Source of the DNA: Pseudonocardia lacus
GTDB taxonomy: Bacteria; Actinomycetota; Actinomycetes; Mycobacteriales; Pseudonocardiaceae
Direction of reading: 5' to 3'
DNA length: 37,887 nt
Assembly: GCF_018531445.1 (NCBI RefSeq)
Contig: NZ_JAHDTH010000057.1
Coordinates: 1 to 37,887, forward strand
This document shows, in pieces, positions 16,471 through 25,119 of the stretch. The position numbers and the translations under genes are program-made. Below the pieces are notes generated by a model, which did no database searches, had not been told where the DNA came from, and worked only from the letters and a program-made list of their open reading frames with translations. Each line of letters opens with the position of its first letter. Position 1 is the first letter of the stretch.

Positions 16471-16492
16471 ACAGGCCGCTCAACGGGCCTGT
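16471..16492. terminator. Short hairpin at the 3' end of the nine-gene operon
   Basis: ACAGGCC and GGCCTGT form a perfect 7-bp stem with an 8-nt loop, overlapping the last codons of the MFS gene and facing the convergent 89-aa gene. A modest terminator candidate. Confidence 0.35.
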
Positions 16493-17727
16493 CCGCAGCC
16501 AACGGGCTGGCGCACCGGTCGGGGTTCGCGCAGCACGACGAACGCCAGCGAGCCCGCCCCGGTCACCACGGCGAGCGCGCCGAAGGCCAACGGGTAGCCG
16601 GAGCCGGCCTCCAGGGCCGAGACCAGCAGCGGGCCCACGACCAGGCCGATCGAGACGAAGCCCATCGACCAGCCCATGATCGTGCCGAACGAGCCGAGCC
16701 CGAAGTAGTCGGTGCGCAGCGAGGTCATCACCGGCCCGCGCAGCCCCCACGCCAGCCCGTGCACGACCGACGCCGCCAGCAGCGTCGGGAGGTCGGGGGC
16801 GAGCGCGAGCACCACGAGCACCACCGTCTGCACGACCATGCAGGCCGCGGCGAGCCGGCGCTTGTCGATGCGGTCGCCGATCACCCCGGTGACCACCTGC
16901 CCGACCAGCTGGGCCATCGACAGCACGCCCATCACGACGGCGGCGGTGGCCAGCGACAGCCCGCGGTCGTGGGTCAGCAGCGGCACCAGGTGCAGGTTCA
17001 CCGCGCTGATCGCCACGAGCGCGGAGCCGTGCCCCAGCACGAGCAGCCAGAACGCCGACGTGCGCAGCGCGCCGCGCAGGTCGTGGTCCACCTCCGCGGG
17101 CAGCGGGCCGGCCGGCTCGTCGGCGGCCGCGACCGCCGCGGCGGCGACCCGCGCCGCCGCCCGCTCGGTGGGCAGCACCGACCCGGAGAGCTGGCCGACC
17201 ACCAGGATCACCGCGGCGACGCCGAAGAACGTGATCCGCCAGCCCACGGCGTCCAGCGCGAGCGCGACGAGCGGCACCGCCAGCCCACCCACGGCGATGC
17301 CGGTGGGCAGCAGTCCGAGCGCGAGGGTGCGCCGCTCGGGCACCGCCTGGACCACCGCGACGGTCAGCGGCATGATCCCGGCCGCCGAGACGCCCAGCGC
17401 GATCACGACCACGGCGGCGAGGAACTGCGTCGCCTCCCCGGTCGTCGCGGCCAGCGCGAAGCCCGCCGCGGTGATCACGTTCCCGGTGCGGGCCACCGCC
17501 CGGGTGCCGACCCGGTCGCAGGCCCAGCCGGTCAGCGGGGCGATGAACCCGTTGCCCAGCTGCAGCACCGCGTAGCCGATGGCGATCACCCCCGGCGCCC
17601 ACCCGGTGTCGGCCGTGATGACCACCAGGTAGGCGCCGAAGGCGCTCATGATCAAGCCGTTCTGCAGGGTGAGCAGCACCGAGCCGCCCACCACCACCCA
17701 CCAGCCGCTGCGGGTACCGGCCCTCAT
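16480..17727 (-). CDS. MFS transporter (aromatic/organic acid uptake; CouT-like position)
   Basis: A 415-aa major facilitator with about 12 hydrophobic helices. The loop between helices 2 and 3 reads GWACDRVGTRAV, the family's D-R-x-G motif, and a second copy, GVIGDRIDKRRL, lies in the second half, separated by a central cytoplasmic loop rich in Ala and Glu/Asp. The overall pattern fits monocarboxylate or oxalate/formate-type transporters. ATG 17727 overlaps the stop of the CoA ligase (ATGA). As the last gene of an operon with a CoA ligase and an amidohydrolase it occupies the place of CouT in Rhodococcus, which imports hydroxycinnamates (known); the same role here is inference. The operon thus encodes two importers, this one and an ABC system. 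Confidence 0.82.
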   Translation of the reverse strand: MRAGTRSGWWVVVGGSVLLTLQNGLIMSAFGAYLVVITADTGWAPGVIAIGYAVLQLGNGFIAPLTGWACDRVGTRAVARTGNVITAAGFALAATTGEATQFLAAVVVIALGVSAAGIMPLTVAVVQAVPERRTLALGLLPTGIAVGGLAVPLVALALDAVGWRITFFGVAAVILVVGQLSGSVLPTERAAARVAAAAVAAADEPAGPLPAEVDHDLRGALRTSAFWLLVLGHGSALVAISAVNLHLVPLLTHDRGLSLATAAVVMGVLSMAQLVGQVVTGVIGDRIDKRRLAAACMVVQTVVLVVLALAPDLPTLLAASVVHGLAWGLRGPVMTSLRTDYFGLGSFGTIMGWSMGFVSIGLVVGPLLVSALEAGSGYPLAFGALAVVTGAGSLAFVVLREPRPVRQPVGCGQAR

Positions 17728-19361
17728 CGGGTGGCCGGCGCGGCGAACCGCGACCTCGCCCAGGTCAGGTCGTTCTTGCCGGTGTTCAGCCTGCGCACCT
17801 CGTCGACCAGGGCGATCCGGCGCGGCTTCTTGTAGCCGGCCAGCCGCTGGGCGACGAACCCGGCCAGCTCGTCCTCGGTGGCCGTGCTGCCCCGGTCGAG
17901 CGCGACCACAGCGGCCACGACGCTGCCCCACTGCGGGTCGGGCACGCCGAGCACGACGGCGTCGCGCACGGCGGGGTGGTCGCGCAGCACCAGCTCGACC
18001 TCGTCGGCGTAGACCTTCTCGCCGCCGGTGTTGATCACCGAGCTGCCCCGGCCGAGCAGCAGCAGCCGCCCCTCGGGTCCCCACCGGGCCATGTCGCCGG
18101 GGATCGAGTAGCGCACGCCGTCGATGTCCTTGAAGGCCGCGTCGGTCTTCTCGGCGTCGCCCTCGTAGCCCGCCCCGGCGACCACCGGCGCGGCCAGCAG
18201 CCCGACCTCGTCGGAGCCCGGCGGGATGTCGCGGTCGTCGTGGTCGAGCAGCCGGGCGCCCGGGGCCAGGCTGAACGTGCCCGCCGCGCCGTCCCCGTCG
18301 GCCCGGGTGAGCACGGAGAGCGCGTACACGCCGCCCTCGGACGCGGCGATGGTGTCGTGCAGGGCCAGGTCGGCGTGCGCGAGCAGCCTGCGCTTCACCG
18401 GCGGGCTCCACACCGCCCCGACGCTGCGGATGCGGCGCAGGGTCGGGATCACCGGGGTGCGGCCCTGCGCGACCGCGGCGTCCAGCGCGTCGAGCAGGCG
18501 CAGGGCGAACGCGTCGCCGACGATCGTCACCTCGGTGACGCCGTGGCGCTCGATCGCCGCGACGAGGTCGGCGCCGGTCGTGCTGCGCCCGGGCAGCAGC
18601 GCGACCGGCGAGCCGGCGGCCATCGCGCCGAGGGCCGAGTACAGGCCGGTGCCGTGCATGAGCGGTGGCGCCGGCATCGCGACGACGCCCCCCGGGCCCC
18701 ACGGGTCGATCTCCAGGGCCCGGCGCAGCGCGGCCGGCCCGTCGGCGGGGTCGAGGCCCAGCGCGGTGAACCCGCCGCCGCGCACGGCCCGCAGCCGTTC
18801 GGCGTGGCTGCCGGTGACGGCCTTCGGGTGGCCGGTGGTGCCGCCGGTGAACAGCAGCCACTCGGTGTCGCCACGGGGGCGGCGTGGGAGGCGCTCGGCG
18901 GTGTCGACCTCGGCGCCGAAGCCCCCGCCCGGTTGGACGACGGCCAGCACGTCGCAGGCGGGCACGCCCTGCGCCGCCTCGGTGACCACCTCGACCAGGT
19001 CGGCGTCGGCGATCACGCCGCGGGTCCCGGAGCTGGCCAGCAGGTGGCGCACCTCCCCCGCCTTGTACCGGTAGTTGATGTTGACCTGGGTGGCGCCGAT
19101 CTTGAACAGGGCGTGCAGCGCCACCAGGTACTCGGGTGAGTTCCGGGCGGCGAGCCCGAAGCGGTCGCCCTCGCGCACGCCGGCCGCGGCCAGGTGCCCG
19201 GCCAGCCGGTCGGCCCGCTCGTCGAACTCGCCCCAGGTGAGCGTGCGGTCGCCGCAGAGCACCGCCGGGCGGTCGGGCGCCAGGTCGGCGATCAGCTCGA
19301 ACTGCGAGGCGAAGTTGTCCGGAAGAGGGTCGGGGACGGCGTCGGTCGTCCCGCTGCTCAC
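17724..19361 (-). CDS. AMP-dependent acyl-CoA synthetase (CouL-like CoA ligase)
   Basis: A 545-aa adenylate-forming ligase that would activate a carboxylic acid with ATP and coenzyme A. The phosphate loop FTGGTTGHPKA is at 171-181, the adenylate-binding GD is in IPGDMARWGPEGRLLLLGR, followed by INTGGEKVYADEVE, and the C-terminal catalytic Lys is about 529 in NTGKNDL. NINYRYK near residues 94-100 is shared with fatty and aromatic acid ligases of actinobacteria. GTG 19361 overlaps the amidohydrolase stop (GTGA), and its own stop overlaps the MFS start. The neighbours, an amidohydrolase and an MFS importer, make a hydroxycinnamic or other aryl-alkenoic acid a reasonable substrate, but an alkyl ester product or fatty acid is also possible. 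Confidence 0.88.
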   Translation of the reverse strand: MSSGTTDAVPDPLPDNFASQFELIADLAPDRPAVLCGDRTLTWGEFDERADRLAGHLAAAGVREGDRFGLAARNSPEYLVALHALFKIGATQVNINYRYKAGEVRHLLASSGTRGVIADADLVEVVTEAAQGVPACDVLAVVQPGGGFGAEVDTAERLPRRPRGDTEWLLFTGGTTGHPKAVTGSHAERLRAVRGGGFTALGLDPADGPAALRRALEIDPWGPGGVVAMPAPPLMHGTGLYSALGAMAAGSPVALLPGRSTTGADLVAAIERHGVTEVTIVGDAFALRLLDALDAAVAQGRTPVIPTLRRIRSVGAVWSPPVKRRLLAHADLALHDTIAASEGGVYALSVLTRADGDGAAGTFSLAPGARLLDHDDRDIPPGSDEVGLLAAPVVAGAGYEGDAEKTDAAFKDIDGVRYSIPGDMARWGPEGRLLLLGRGSSVINTGGEKVYADEVELVLRDHPAVRDAVVLGVPDPQWGSVVAAVVALDRGSTATEDELAGFVAQRLAGYKKPRRIALVDEVRRLNTGKNDLTWARSRFAAPATR

Positions 19362-20281
19362 CGGTCCCCCGTCGGCTCGGGGAGCTCGATCCCGAACAGG
19401 CGGGCCGCGTTGTGCAGCATGATCCCGGGTTTGACCGAGTCGCGGACCTCGGTCTTCTCCAGGTCCGCCGTCCACCGCTCCGGGGTGAACAGCGGGAAGT
19501 CGGTGCCGAACAGGACCTTGTGCTTGAGCAGCGTGTTCGCGTACTGCACCAGCTGGGCCGGGAAGTACTTCGGCGACCAGCCCGACAGGTCGATGTAGAC
19601 CTGGGCCTTGTGGGTGGCCACCGCCAGCGCCGTGTCCTGCCAGGGGAACGACGGGTGCGCCATGATGATCGGCATGTCCGGGAAGTCGACGGCGACGTCG
19701 TCGAGGAAGAGCGGGTTGGAGTACTTGAGCCGGATGCCGCCACCGCCCTTGGTGCCCGCGCCCACCCCGTTCTGCCCGGTGTGGAACAGCGCCGGCACCC
19801 CGTACTCGGCCAGCACCTCGTAGATCGGGAACGCGACCCGGTCGTTCGGGTAGAACTCCTGGGTGCTCGGGTGGAACTTGAACCCGCGGATGCCGTGGTC
19901 CTCGATGAGCCGCCGGGCGATCTTCGCGCCCGCCTTGCCGCGCTGCGGGTGCACGCTCCCGAACGGGATGATCGCGTCCGGGAACTCCGCGCCCGCCTCG
20001 CCGATCTCCTCGTTGGTCGGCGCGTGCTCGGCCACGTCGCCGAGCGAGTCGATGGTGAACGCGACGGCCGCCATCTTCCGCTCGCGGTAGTACGCGGCGA
20101 GCCGGCGGACGTCCATCCCCAGCACGTCGGACTTGAAGTGCTCCTTCATCTCCGACATCCGCGCGCCGCCCTCCTCGCTCAGCGCGCGGCGGGTCGAGAA
20201 GTGCACGTGGGTGTGCACGTCGATGGCGACCAGACCGGCCGCGGCCAACGCGGTGTTGGCGGCGGTGGGGTCGTGCGGCAT
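19358..20281 (-). CDS. Amidohydrolase-2 family metal enzyme (ACMSD/CouO-like)
   Basis: A 307-aa TIM-barrel amidohydrolase. The metal site is visible as DVHTH (His23, His25), His137 in FKFHPS, His167 in LFHTGQ, His209 in MAHPSFPW and Asp261 in FGTDFP. The family includes decarboxylases and hydrolases of aromatic-pathway intermediates; in Rhodococcus, CouO of this type removes the acyl side chain from a 4-hydroxyphenyl-beta-keto-CoA thioester (known). With the CoA ligase just downstream, a carbon-carbon hydrolase or decarboxylase step on a CoA thioester or ring-cleavage product is the best inference. The ATG at 20281 shares one base with the ABC ATPase stop (TGATG), and its own stop overlaps the ligase GTG, so translation is tightly coupled. 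Confidence 0.85.
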   Translation of the reverse strand: MPHDPTAANTALAAAGLVAIDVHTHVHFSTRRALSEEGGARMSEMKEHFKSDVLGMDVRRLAAYYRERKMAAVAFTIDSLGDVAEHAPTNEEIGEAGAEFPDAIIPFGSVHPQRGKAGAKIARRLIEDHGIRGFKFHPSTQEFYPNDRVAFPIYEVLAEYGVPALFHTGQNGVGAGTKGGGGIRLKYSNPLFLDDVAVDFPDMPIIMAHPSFPWQDTALAVATHKAQVYIDLSGWSPKYFPAQLVQYANTLLKHKVLFGTDFPLFTPERWTADLEKTEVRDSVKPGIMLHNAARLFGIELPEPTGDR

Positions 20282-21402
20282 CAGGCGTCCTCCTTGCCGG
20301 GCCGCCCGTCCGGCGGCAGTGCAGTGTGCTCGTCGGCGGCGTTCGCCCCGACGTCCTCCCCGGTGTGGTCGAGACCGGCGTGGTCGAGGATCGGGTGGTG
20401 GCACGCGGTGAACCGGCCGGGCAGCACCTCCCGCATCAGCGGGGTCTCGTCCGCGCAGCGCTCGGTGGCCAGCGGGCAGCGGGTGCGGAACCGGCAGCCG
20501 CTGGGCGGGTCCATCGGCGAGGGCATCTCGCCGCCGCCCCGGTCGACCTGCTCCAGGTCGGCCACGTCCTGCATCGACGGGATCGACGAGACGAGCAGCC
20601 GCGTGTAGGGGTGCACGGGGGTGTCGAACAGGGCCCGGGTCTCGCCCAGCTCGCAGATCCGGCCCAGGTACATCACCGCGACCCGGTCGCTGATGTTGCG
20701 CACCACGCCCAGGTCGTGGGCGATGAACAGCAGCGTCAGCCCGTAGCGGGCCTTCATGTCCTCGAGCAGGTTGAGGATCTGGGCCTGTACCGAGACGTCC
20801 AGCGCGGAGACCGGCTCGTCGCAGATCAGCACCTCCGGGTCGAGCACCAGCGCGCGGGCGATGGACACGCGCTGGCACTGCCCGCCGGAGAACTGGTGCG
20901 GGCGCCGGTCGGCGACCTGCGCCGGGTCCAGCCCGACCGCCTCGAGCACCTCCGGGACGACCTTGGCCCGCTGGTCGCCGCGACCCCACACGACCAGCGG
21001 GTCGCCGACGATGTCCGGGATGCGGCGGCGCGGGTTCAGCGACGAGATCGGGTCCTGGAAGATCATCTGGAGCTTGGGCCGCACCCTGCGCAGCTCCTCG
21101 CCCGACATCGTGGCCAGGTCGCGGCCCTCGAACACCACCGAGCCGCTGGTCGGCCGGGGCAGCTGCATGATCGCCCGGCCGGTCGTCGACTTGCCGCAGC
21201 CGGACTCCCCGACCAGGCCCAGCGTCTCCCCTCGCCGCACCTCCAGGCTGATGCCCGACACCGCGTGCACGGTGGCGCCGTTGCCCGCGCGGAACTCCAC
21301 GACCAGGTCCTCCAGGCGGAGCACGACGTCGTCGTCGGGGACGGTGTCGGGCTCCGCCGGGGCGGGTGCGGTCTTCTGCGGGGTCATCTGCGGGGCCGTC
21401 AC
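20281..21402 (-). CDS. ABC transporter ATP-binding protein, OppF/DppF type
   Basis: A 373-aa ATPase of the peptide/nickel uptake family, working at the inner face of the membrane. Walker A GESGCGKST is at 65-73, the Q loop lies in QMIFQDPISSLNPR, the Walker B strand is VLICDEPVSALDV, and the C-terminal oligopeptide domain includes CRFRTRCPLATERC. The signature motif reads FSGGQCQRVSIARAL, with Cys in place of the usual Arg of SGGQRQR. GTG 21402 overlaps the lipoprotein stop (GTGA); an in-frame ATG at 21387 is an alternative. It pairs with the second ATPase at 23072-24244. The stop shares a base with the amidohydrolase start. Confidence 0.9.
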   Translation of the reverse strand: MTAPQMTPQKTAPAPAEPDTVPDDDVVLRLEDLVVEFRAGNGATVHAVSGISLEVRRGETLGLVGESGCGKSTTGRAIMQLPRPTSGSVVFEGRDLATMSGEELRRVRPKLQMIFQDPISSLNPRRRIPDIVGDPLVVWGRGDQRAKVVPEVLEAVGLDPAQVADRRPHQFSGGQCQRVSIARALVLDPEVLICDEPVSALDVSVQAQILNLLEDMKARYGLTLLFIAHDLGVVRNISDRVAVMYLGRICELGETRALFDTPVHPYTRLLVSSIPSMQDVADLEQVDRGGGEMPSPMDPPSGCRFRTRCPLATERCADETPLMREVLPGRFTACHHPILDHAGLDHTGEDVGANAADEHTALPPDGRPGKEDA

Positions 21403-23075
21403 CGGTCGAGCCAGGTCGTGGCGAAGAACTGGTCGCGGGTCAGGTACCGCACCACGCCCTTGACCTCCGGCTTCGCGATCGTCGACAGGTAGCCGCGGCT
21501 GTAGTAGGCCACCGGGATGTCCTGGTTGGTGAGCAGCATCACCCGCTGGTAGGCCGCAGTGCGCTCGGCCTCGTCGGTGGTCGCGGCGGCCTTGTCGAGC
21601 AGTGCGTCGACCTCCGGGTTGGAGTAGGAGCCGTAGTTGGTGTTCCCGCCGGTGTGCAGCAGGTTCTGGATGGCCGGGTAGGGCACGTCCACCGGCCCGC
21701 CGACCCAGCCGGCGACCTGGAAGTCCTTGGCCTGCACCACCTGCGAGGAGTACTGGGCCAGGTCGTAGAACTGCGGCTGCAGGGTGATGCCGATCGCGGC
21801 CATCTGGGCCTGCAGGAACTCCGACCACTGGACGCGGTTCGGCGCGTTGGTCGACTTGTAGTCGACCGTGGCGCTGCCGCCCTCGGCCACGTACTCCTGG
21901 ACCAGTTGCTTGGCCCGCTCCGGGTCGTAGGCGGGCCATGCGTCGATCGCCTCTTGGGTCGAGTACGGGCTGTCGTCGCCGAACCAGCCCCTGGCCTCGG
22001 CCATCTCGCCGCGGAACTGGGTGGCGGCGACGGCCTTGAGGTCGATGCCGCGGACGAACGCCTCGCGCATGCGGGGGTCGTCGAAGGGCGCGCGCTGGAA
22101 GTTGAAGTACACGTACTCCGCGCCGTTGCCGGGCCCGTAGTAGACGCTCAGGTTGGGGTTCTGCAGGCCGCGCAGCAGCTCGGTGTGGTAGCCGCCGAAG
22201 ATCAGGTCGACGTCGCCGTTCTCGATCGAGGCGTAGCGGGTCTCGGTGTCGGGCAGCGGGCGGAACTCCAGGGCGTCGAGGTGGGGCAGGCCCTTGTCCT
22301 TCTGCCAGTAGTTCGGGTTCTTGGTCAGGGTCATCTTCGAGTCGCGGACCCAGTCCGACAGCATGAACGGGCCGGCGCCGACCGGGTTGTTGCCGACCTG
22401 GTCGCCGTGCTGCGCGATCGCGGCCGGCGAGACGATCGCCCCCAGGTTGCCCGCGGTGAAGTTCAGCGCGAACACCGACGGGAAGGCGCCGAACGGGGCC
22501 TTGAGCACGAACTCCACGGTCAGCGGGTCGACGGCGGACATCGAGGCGATCTGGGCGGCGTAGCGGTTGCCCGGCGAGGACGCCTTGTCGATGTGACGCT
22601 GCACGTTCAGGATCACGGCGTTCGCGTCCAGCGGCGTGCCGTCGGAGAACTGCACGCCGTCGCGCAGGCCCAACCGCCAGGTCAGGCCGTTGTCGGTGGA
22701 CTCCATCGACTGCGCCAGGTACGGCTCGGGCTGGCCCTCGGCGTTGAACTTGAGCAGCGAGTCGTAGACGGCGAGCGCGGCCTGGTTGGTGTTCTGGGTG
22801 GTCGGGTCGAAGCTGACGGCCTCGCGGTCGGTGCCCATGATCAGCGTGCCGCCGTCCTTGGGCTGGCCCTCCGCGGCGGCGTCACCGCCGTAGGGGTTGA
22901 CCGTGCGGATGGCGCCGCCGCCGGCCTCGGCGGGGGCGCCGCCGCCGGCGCCGTTGATGCCCGGGGCGGCGCCGCACGCGGCCAGCACAGCGGCGCTGAG
23001 CAGGGCCGTGAGCACGGCGATGGGCCGGGACCTGCGTCGGGACCTGCGGTGGACCGCAGAAGCAAGCTCGCTCAT
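21399..23075 (-). CDS. ABC transporter substrate-binding lipoprotein (family 5, peptide/aromatic type)
   Basis: A 558-aa extracellular lipoprotein. A basic N-terminus (RRSRRRSRP) leads to a hydrophobic stretch and the lipobox LAAC, with the lipidated Cys at 34, then a Gly/Ala-rich linker. The mature part is a family 5 solute-binding protein: GGTLIMGTDREAVSFDP, LRDGVQFSDGTPLDANAV, NNPVGAGPFMLSDW, KNPNYWQ and VYFNFQRAPFDDPRMREA. The family carries peptides, nickel, sugars and also aromatic or opine compounds. Placement between a Rieske oxygenase and a CoA ligase points to a non-peptide ligand such as an aromatic acid or ester; this is inference. It overlaps both neighbours by four bases, and is unusual in lying between the two ATPase genes. 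Confidence 0.93.
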   Translation of the reverse strand: MSELASAVHRRSRRRSRPIAVLTALLSAAVLAACGAAPGINGAGGGAPAEAGGGAIRTVNPYGGDAAAEGQPKDGGTLIMGTDREAVSFDPTTQNTNQAALAVYDSLLKFNAEGQPEPYLAQSMESTDNGLTWRLGLRDGVQFSDGTPLDANAVILNVQRHIDKASSPGNRYAAQIASMSAVDPLTVEFVLKAPFGAFPSVFALNFTAGNLGAIVSPAAIAQHGDQVGNNPVGAGPFMLSDWVRDSKMTLTKNPNYWQKDKGLPHLDALEFRPLPDTETRYASIENGDVDLIFGGYHTELLRGLQNPNLSVYYGPGNGAEYVYFNFQRAPFDDPRMREAFVRGIDLKAVAATQFRGEMAEARGWFGDDSPYSTQEAIDAWPAYDPERAKQLVQEYVAEGGSATVDYKSTNAPNRVQWSEFLQAQMAAIGITLQPQFYDLAQYSSQVVQAKDFQVAGWVGGPVDVPYPAIQNLLHTGGNTNYGSYSNPEVDALLDKAAATTDEAERTAAYQRVMLLTNQDIPVAYYSRGYLSTIAKPEVKGVVRYLTRDQFFATTWLDR

Positions 23076-24244
23076 GTCAGCACCATCTCCTCGGTGACGG
23101 GCGTGCCGGCCGCGCTGCTGCCGCGCTCGACGTTGCGGGCCTTGGCCTCGGCCCACGCCGGGGAGCCCACGGGGAACCAGCAGCGGTACTGGTGGAGCTC
23201 GGGGGCGGCGGACGGGGACCGCCGGGAGGGCTCGGACAGCGGGGACGGCTCGGCATCGCGCAGCGGCGGCTCCTCGGTGAGGCAGCGGTCCTGCGCGTAG
23301 GGGCAGCGGGGACTGAACTTGCAGCCCGCCGGTGGGCGGATGAGGTTCGGCGGCCGGCCGGGGATCACCTGGAGCCGGACGTGGTTGGGCCCTGCCACCG
23401 GCGGCACCGCGTTCATCAGCGCCTCGGTGTAGGGCATCAGGGGGTTGGCGAACAGGGTGCTGGTGGGGGCGGTCTCCACGATCCGCCCGGCGTACATGAC
23501 CGCGATGCGGTGCGAGCGGCTGCGCACGACCCGCAGGTCGTGGGTGACCAGCAGCATCGACATCCCGAGGCGGGCCTGCAGGTCGGCCAGCAGGTCGAGG
23601 ATCTGGGCCTGGACGGTGACGTCCAGGGCGGTCGTCGGCTCGTCGGCGAGCAGCAGGCGGGGGTCGCAGGACAGCGCGATGGCGATGGTGACGCGCTGGC
23701 GCATGCCGCCGGAGAGCTCGTGGGGGTACTGGCGGATGCGGCGCTCCGGCTCGGACAGCCCGACCGAGCGCAGCAGTTCGATCGCGCGCTTGGTCGCCTC
23801 GGCCTTGGACACCCTGCGGTGCAGCAGGATCGACTCGGTGATCTGCGCGCCGATCCGCTTGACCGGGTTCAGCGAGGTCATCGGGTCCTGCAGGATCAGC
23901 GCGATCTCCGCGCCCCAGATCCGCGACAGCTCGGTCGAGGACAGCGCGGTCAGGTCGGTGCCGCCGAAGGTGACGGTGCCGCCGACCTCGGTGCCCCGGC
24001 CTCCGGAGACCAGGCCCATGACCCGGCGGGTGAAGACCGTCTTGCCCGAGCCGCTCTCGCCCACGACGGCGAGCACCTCGCCCTCGCGCAGCTCCAGCGA
24101 CACGTCCTCGACGGCGCGCACGACGCCGTTGCGGGTGTGGAAGCGGACCGTGACGCCGTCGGCGACCAGCAGCGGCTCGCCCGGCGCCGTGGGCGTCTCG
24201 ACCGGGGCCGGCGCAGCCAGCGGGTCCTCGGCGGCGGCGGTCAC
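23072..24244 (-). CDS. ABC transporter ATP-binding protein, OppD/DppD type
   Basis: A 390-aa ATPase with Walker A GESGSGKT, Q loop ALILQDPMTSLNPV, signature ELSGGMRQRVTIAIAL, Walker B LLLADEPTTALDV, the switch His in LLVTHDL, and the oligopeptide-family C-terminal domain with CKFSPRCPYAQDRC. The last 50 or so residues, rich in Ser, Pro and Ala, are longer than usual. GTG 24244 overlaps the permease stop (GTGA) and its stop overlaps the lipoprotein ATG (ATGA). It would form the heterodimeric motor of the importer with the OppF-type subunit. All key catalytic residues are present. Confidence 0.92.
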   Translation of the reverse strand: MTAAAEDPLAAPAPVETPTAPGEPLLVADGVTVRFHTRNGVVRAVEDVSLELREGEVLAVVGESGSGKTVFTRRVMGLVSGGRGTEVGGTVTFGGTDLTALSSTELSRIWGAEIALILQDPMTSLNPVKRIGAQITESILLHRRVSKAEATKRAIELLRSVGLSEPERRIRQYPHELSGGMRQRVTIAIALSCDPRLLLADEPTTALDVTVQAQILDLLADLQARLGMSMLLVTHDLRVVRSRSHRIAVMYAGRIVETAPTSTLFANPLMPYTEALMNAVPPVAGPNHVRLQVIPGRPPNLIRPPAGCKFSPRCPYAQDRCLTEEPPLRDAEPSPLSEPSRRSPSAAPELHQYRCWFPVGSPAWAEAKARNVERGSSAAGTPVTEEMVLT

Positions 24245-25119
24245 AGGTTGGCCTCCTTGACCTCGAACTGCTTGCGGGTGCGCTCGCCGATGTAGTTGAT
24301 CGACAGCACGGTCAGGAACATGACCGCCGCGGGGAACAGCGAGATGTGCGGGAAGCGCAGCAGCTCGGTGCGCCCGGCCGCGATCATGCCGCCCCAACTG
24401 GGCGTGGGCGGCGGGATGCCCAGGCCGAGGAAGCTCAGCGAGCCCTCGACCACGATGAAGACCCCGACCATGATGAACGCGTAGGCGGCCACCGGGAGCA
24501 CGACGTTCGGCGCGATCTCCCGGGCGATGATCCGCAGCGGCCGGCAGCCGTAGGCCCGCGCGGCCTGCACGAACTCGCGCTGGGCCACGACCAGGGTGGT
24601 GGCCCGCGACAGCCGGATGAAGGTGGGCACCGACAGGATGGCCAGCCCGGCGATCAGGTTGGGCAGGCTCGCCCCCAGCACGGCCACGATCGCGATGATC
24701 AGGACCAGCCCGGGGAAGGCCAGCACGACGTCGGCGATCCAGGACAGGATCCGGTCGACGCGGCCGCGGAAGTACCCGGCGACCATGCCGAGGATCCCCC
24801 CGACGACGGCGCCCATCCCGACCGCGCACAGGCCGACGAGCAGCGACGCCCGCGCCCCGTAGACGACCCGGGAGAAGGTGTCGCGGCCCAGCGTGTCGCC
24901 GCCGAGCCAGTGCGTCGGGGTGATGCCGCCGAACACGTTGGAGTAGTCCGGGACGGCCGGGTCCCACAGCGGCAGCAGCGGCGCGAACAGCGCGGCCAGG
25001 ACGACCGACCCGAGCCAGGTCCAGGCCACCCAGTAGCCCCACGGCACGCGGCCGATCCGGCGCCCGGCGCCGGTCGTCGCGACGGCGGGCACCGCCGCGG
25101 TCAGCTGGACGTCAGACAT
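24241..25119 (-). CDS. ABC transporter permease, OppC/DppC type
   Basis: A 292-aa permease with one N-terminal hydrophobic helix (about 29-50), a loop containing HWLGGDTLGRDTFSRVVYGARASL that is diagnostic of the C-type subunit, and about five further helices. The ATPase-coupling EAA loop reads FVQAARAYGCRPLRIIAREIAPN (positions about 182-204). SLSFLGLGIPPPTPSWGGMI is also typical. It overlaps the preceding permease gene by 8 bp and the next ATPase by four. Cytoplasmic membrane protein, partner of the OppB-type permease. Confidence 0.92.
   Translation of the reverse strand: MSDVQLTAAVPAVATTGAGRRIGRVPWGYWVAWTWLGSVVLAALFAPLLPLWDPAVPDYSNVFGGITPTHWLGGDTLGRDTFSRVVYGARASLLVGLCAVGMGAVVGGILGMVAGYFRGRVDRILSWIADVVLAFPGLVLIIAIVAVLGASLPNLIAGLAILSVPTFIRLSRATTLVVAQREFVQAARAYGCRPLRIIAREIAPNVVLPVAAYAFIMVGVFIVVEGSLSFLGLGIPPPTPSWGGMIAAGRTELLRFPHISLFPAAVMFLTVLSINYIGERTRKQFEVKEANL

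Noticed and set aside
16369..17835. A 488-codon plus-strand frame over the MFS gene
   Set aside because: The His/Gln/Arg/Asp-rich product mirrors antisense of hydrophobic coding sequence; the minus strand has a proper transporter with coupled start.
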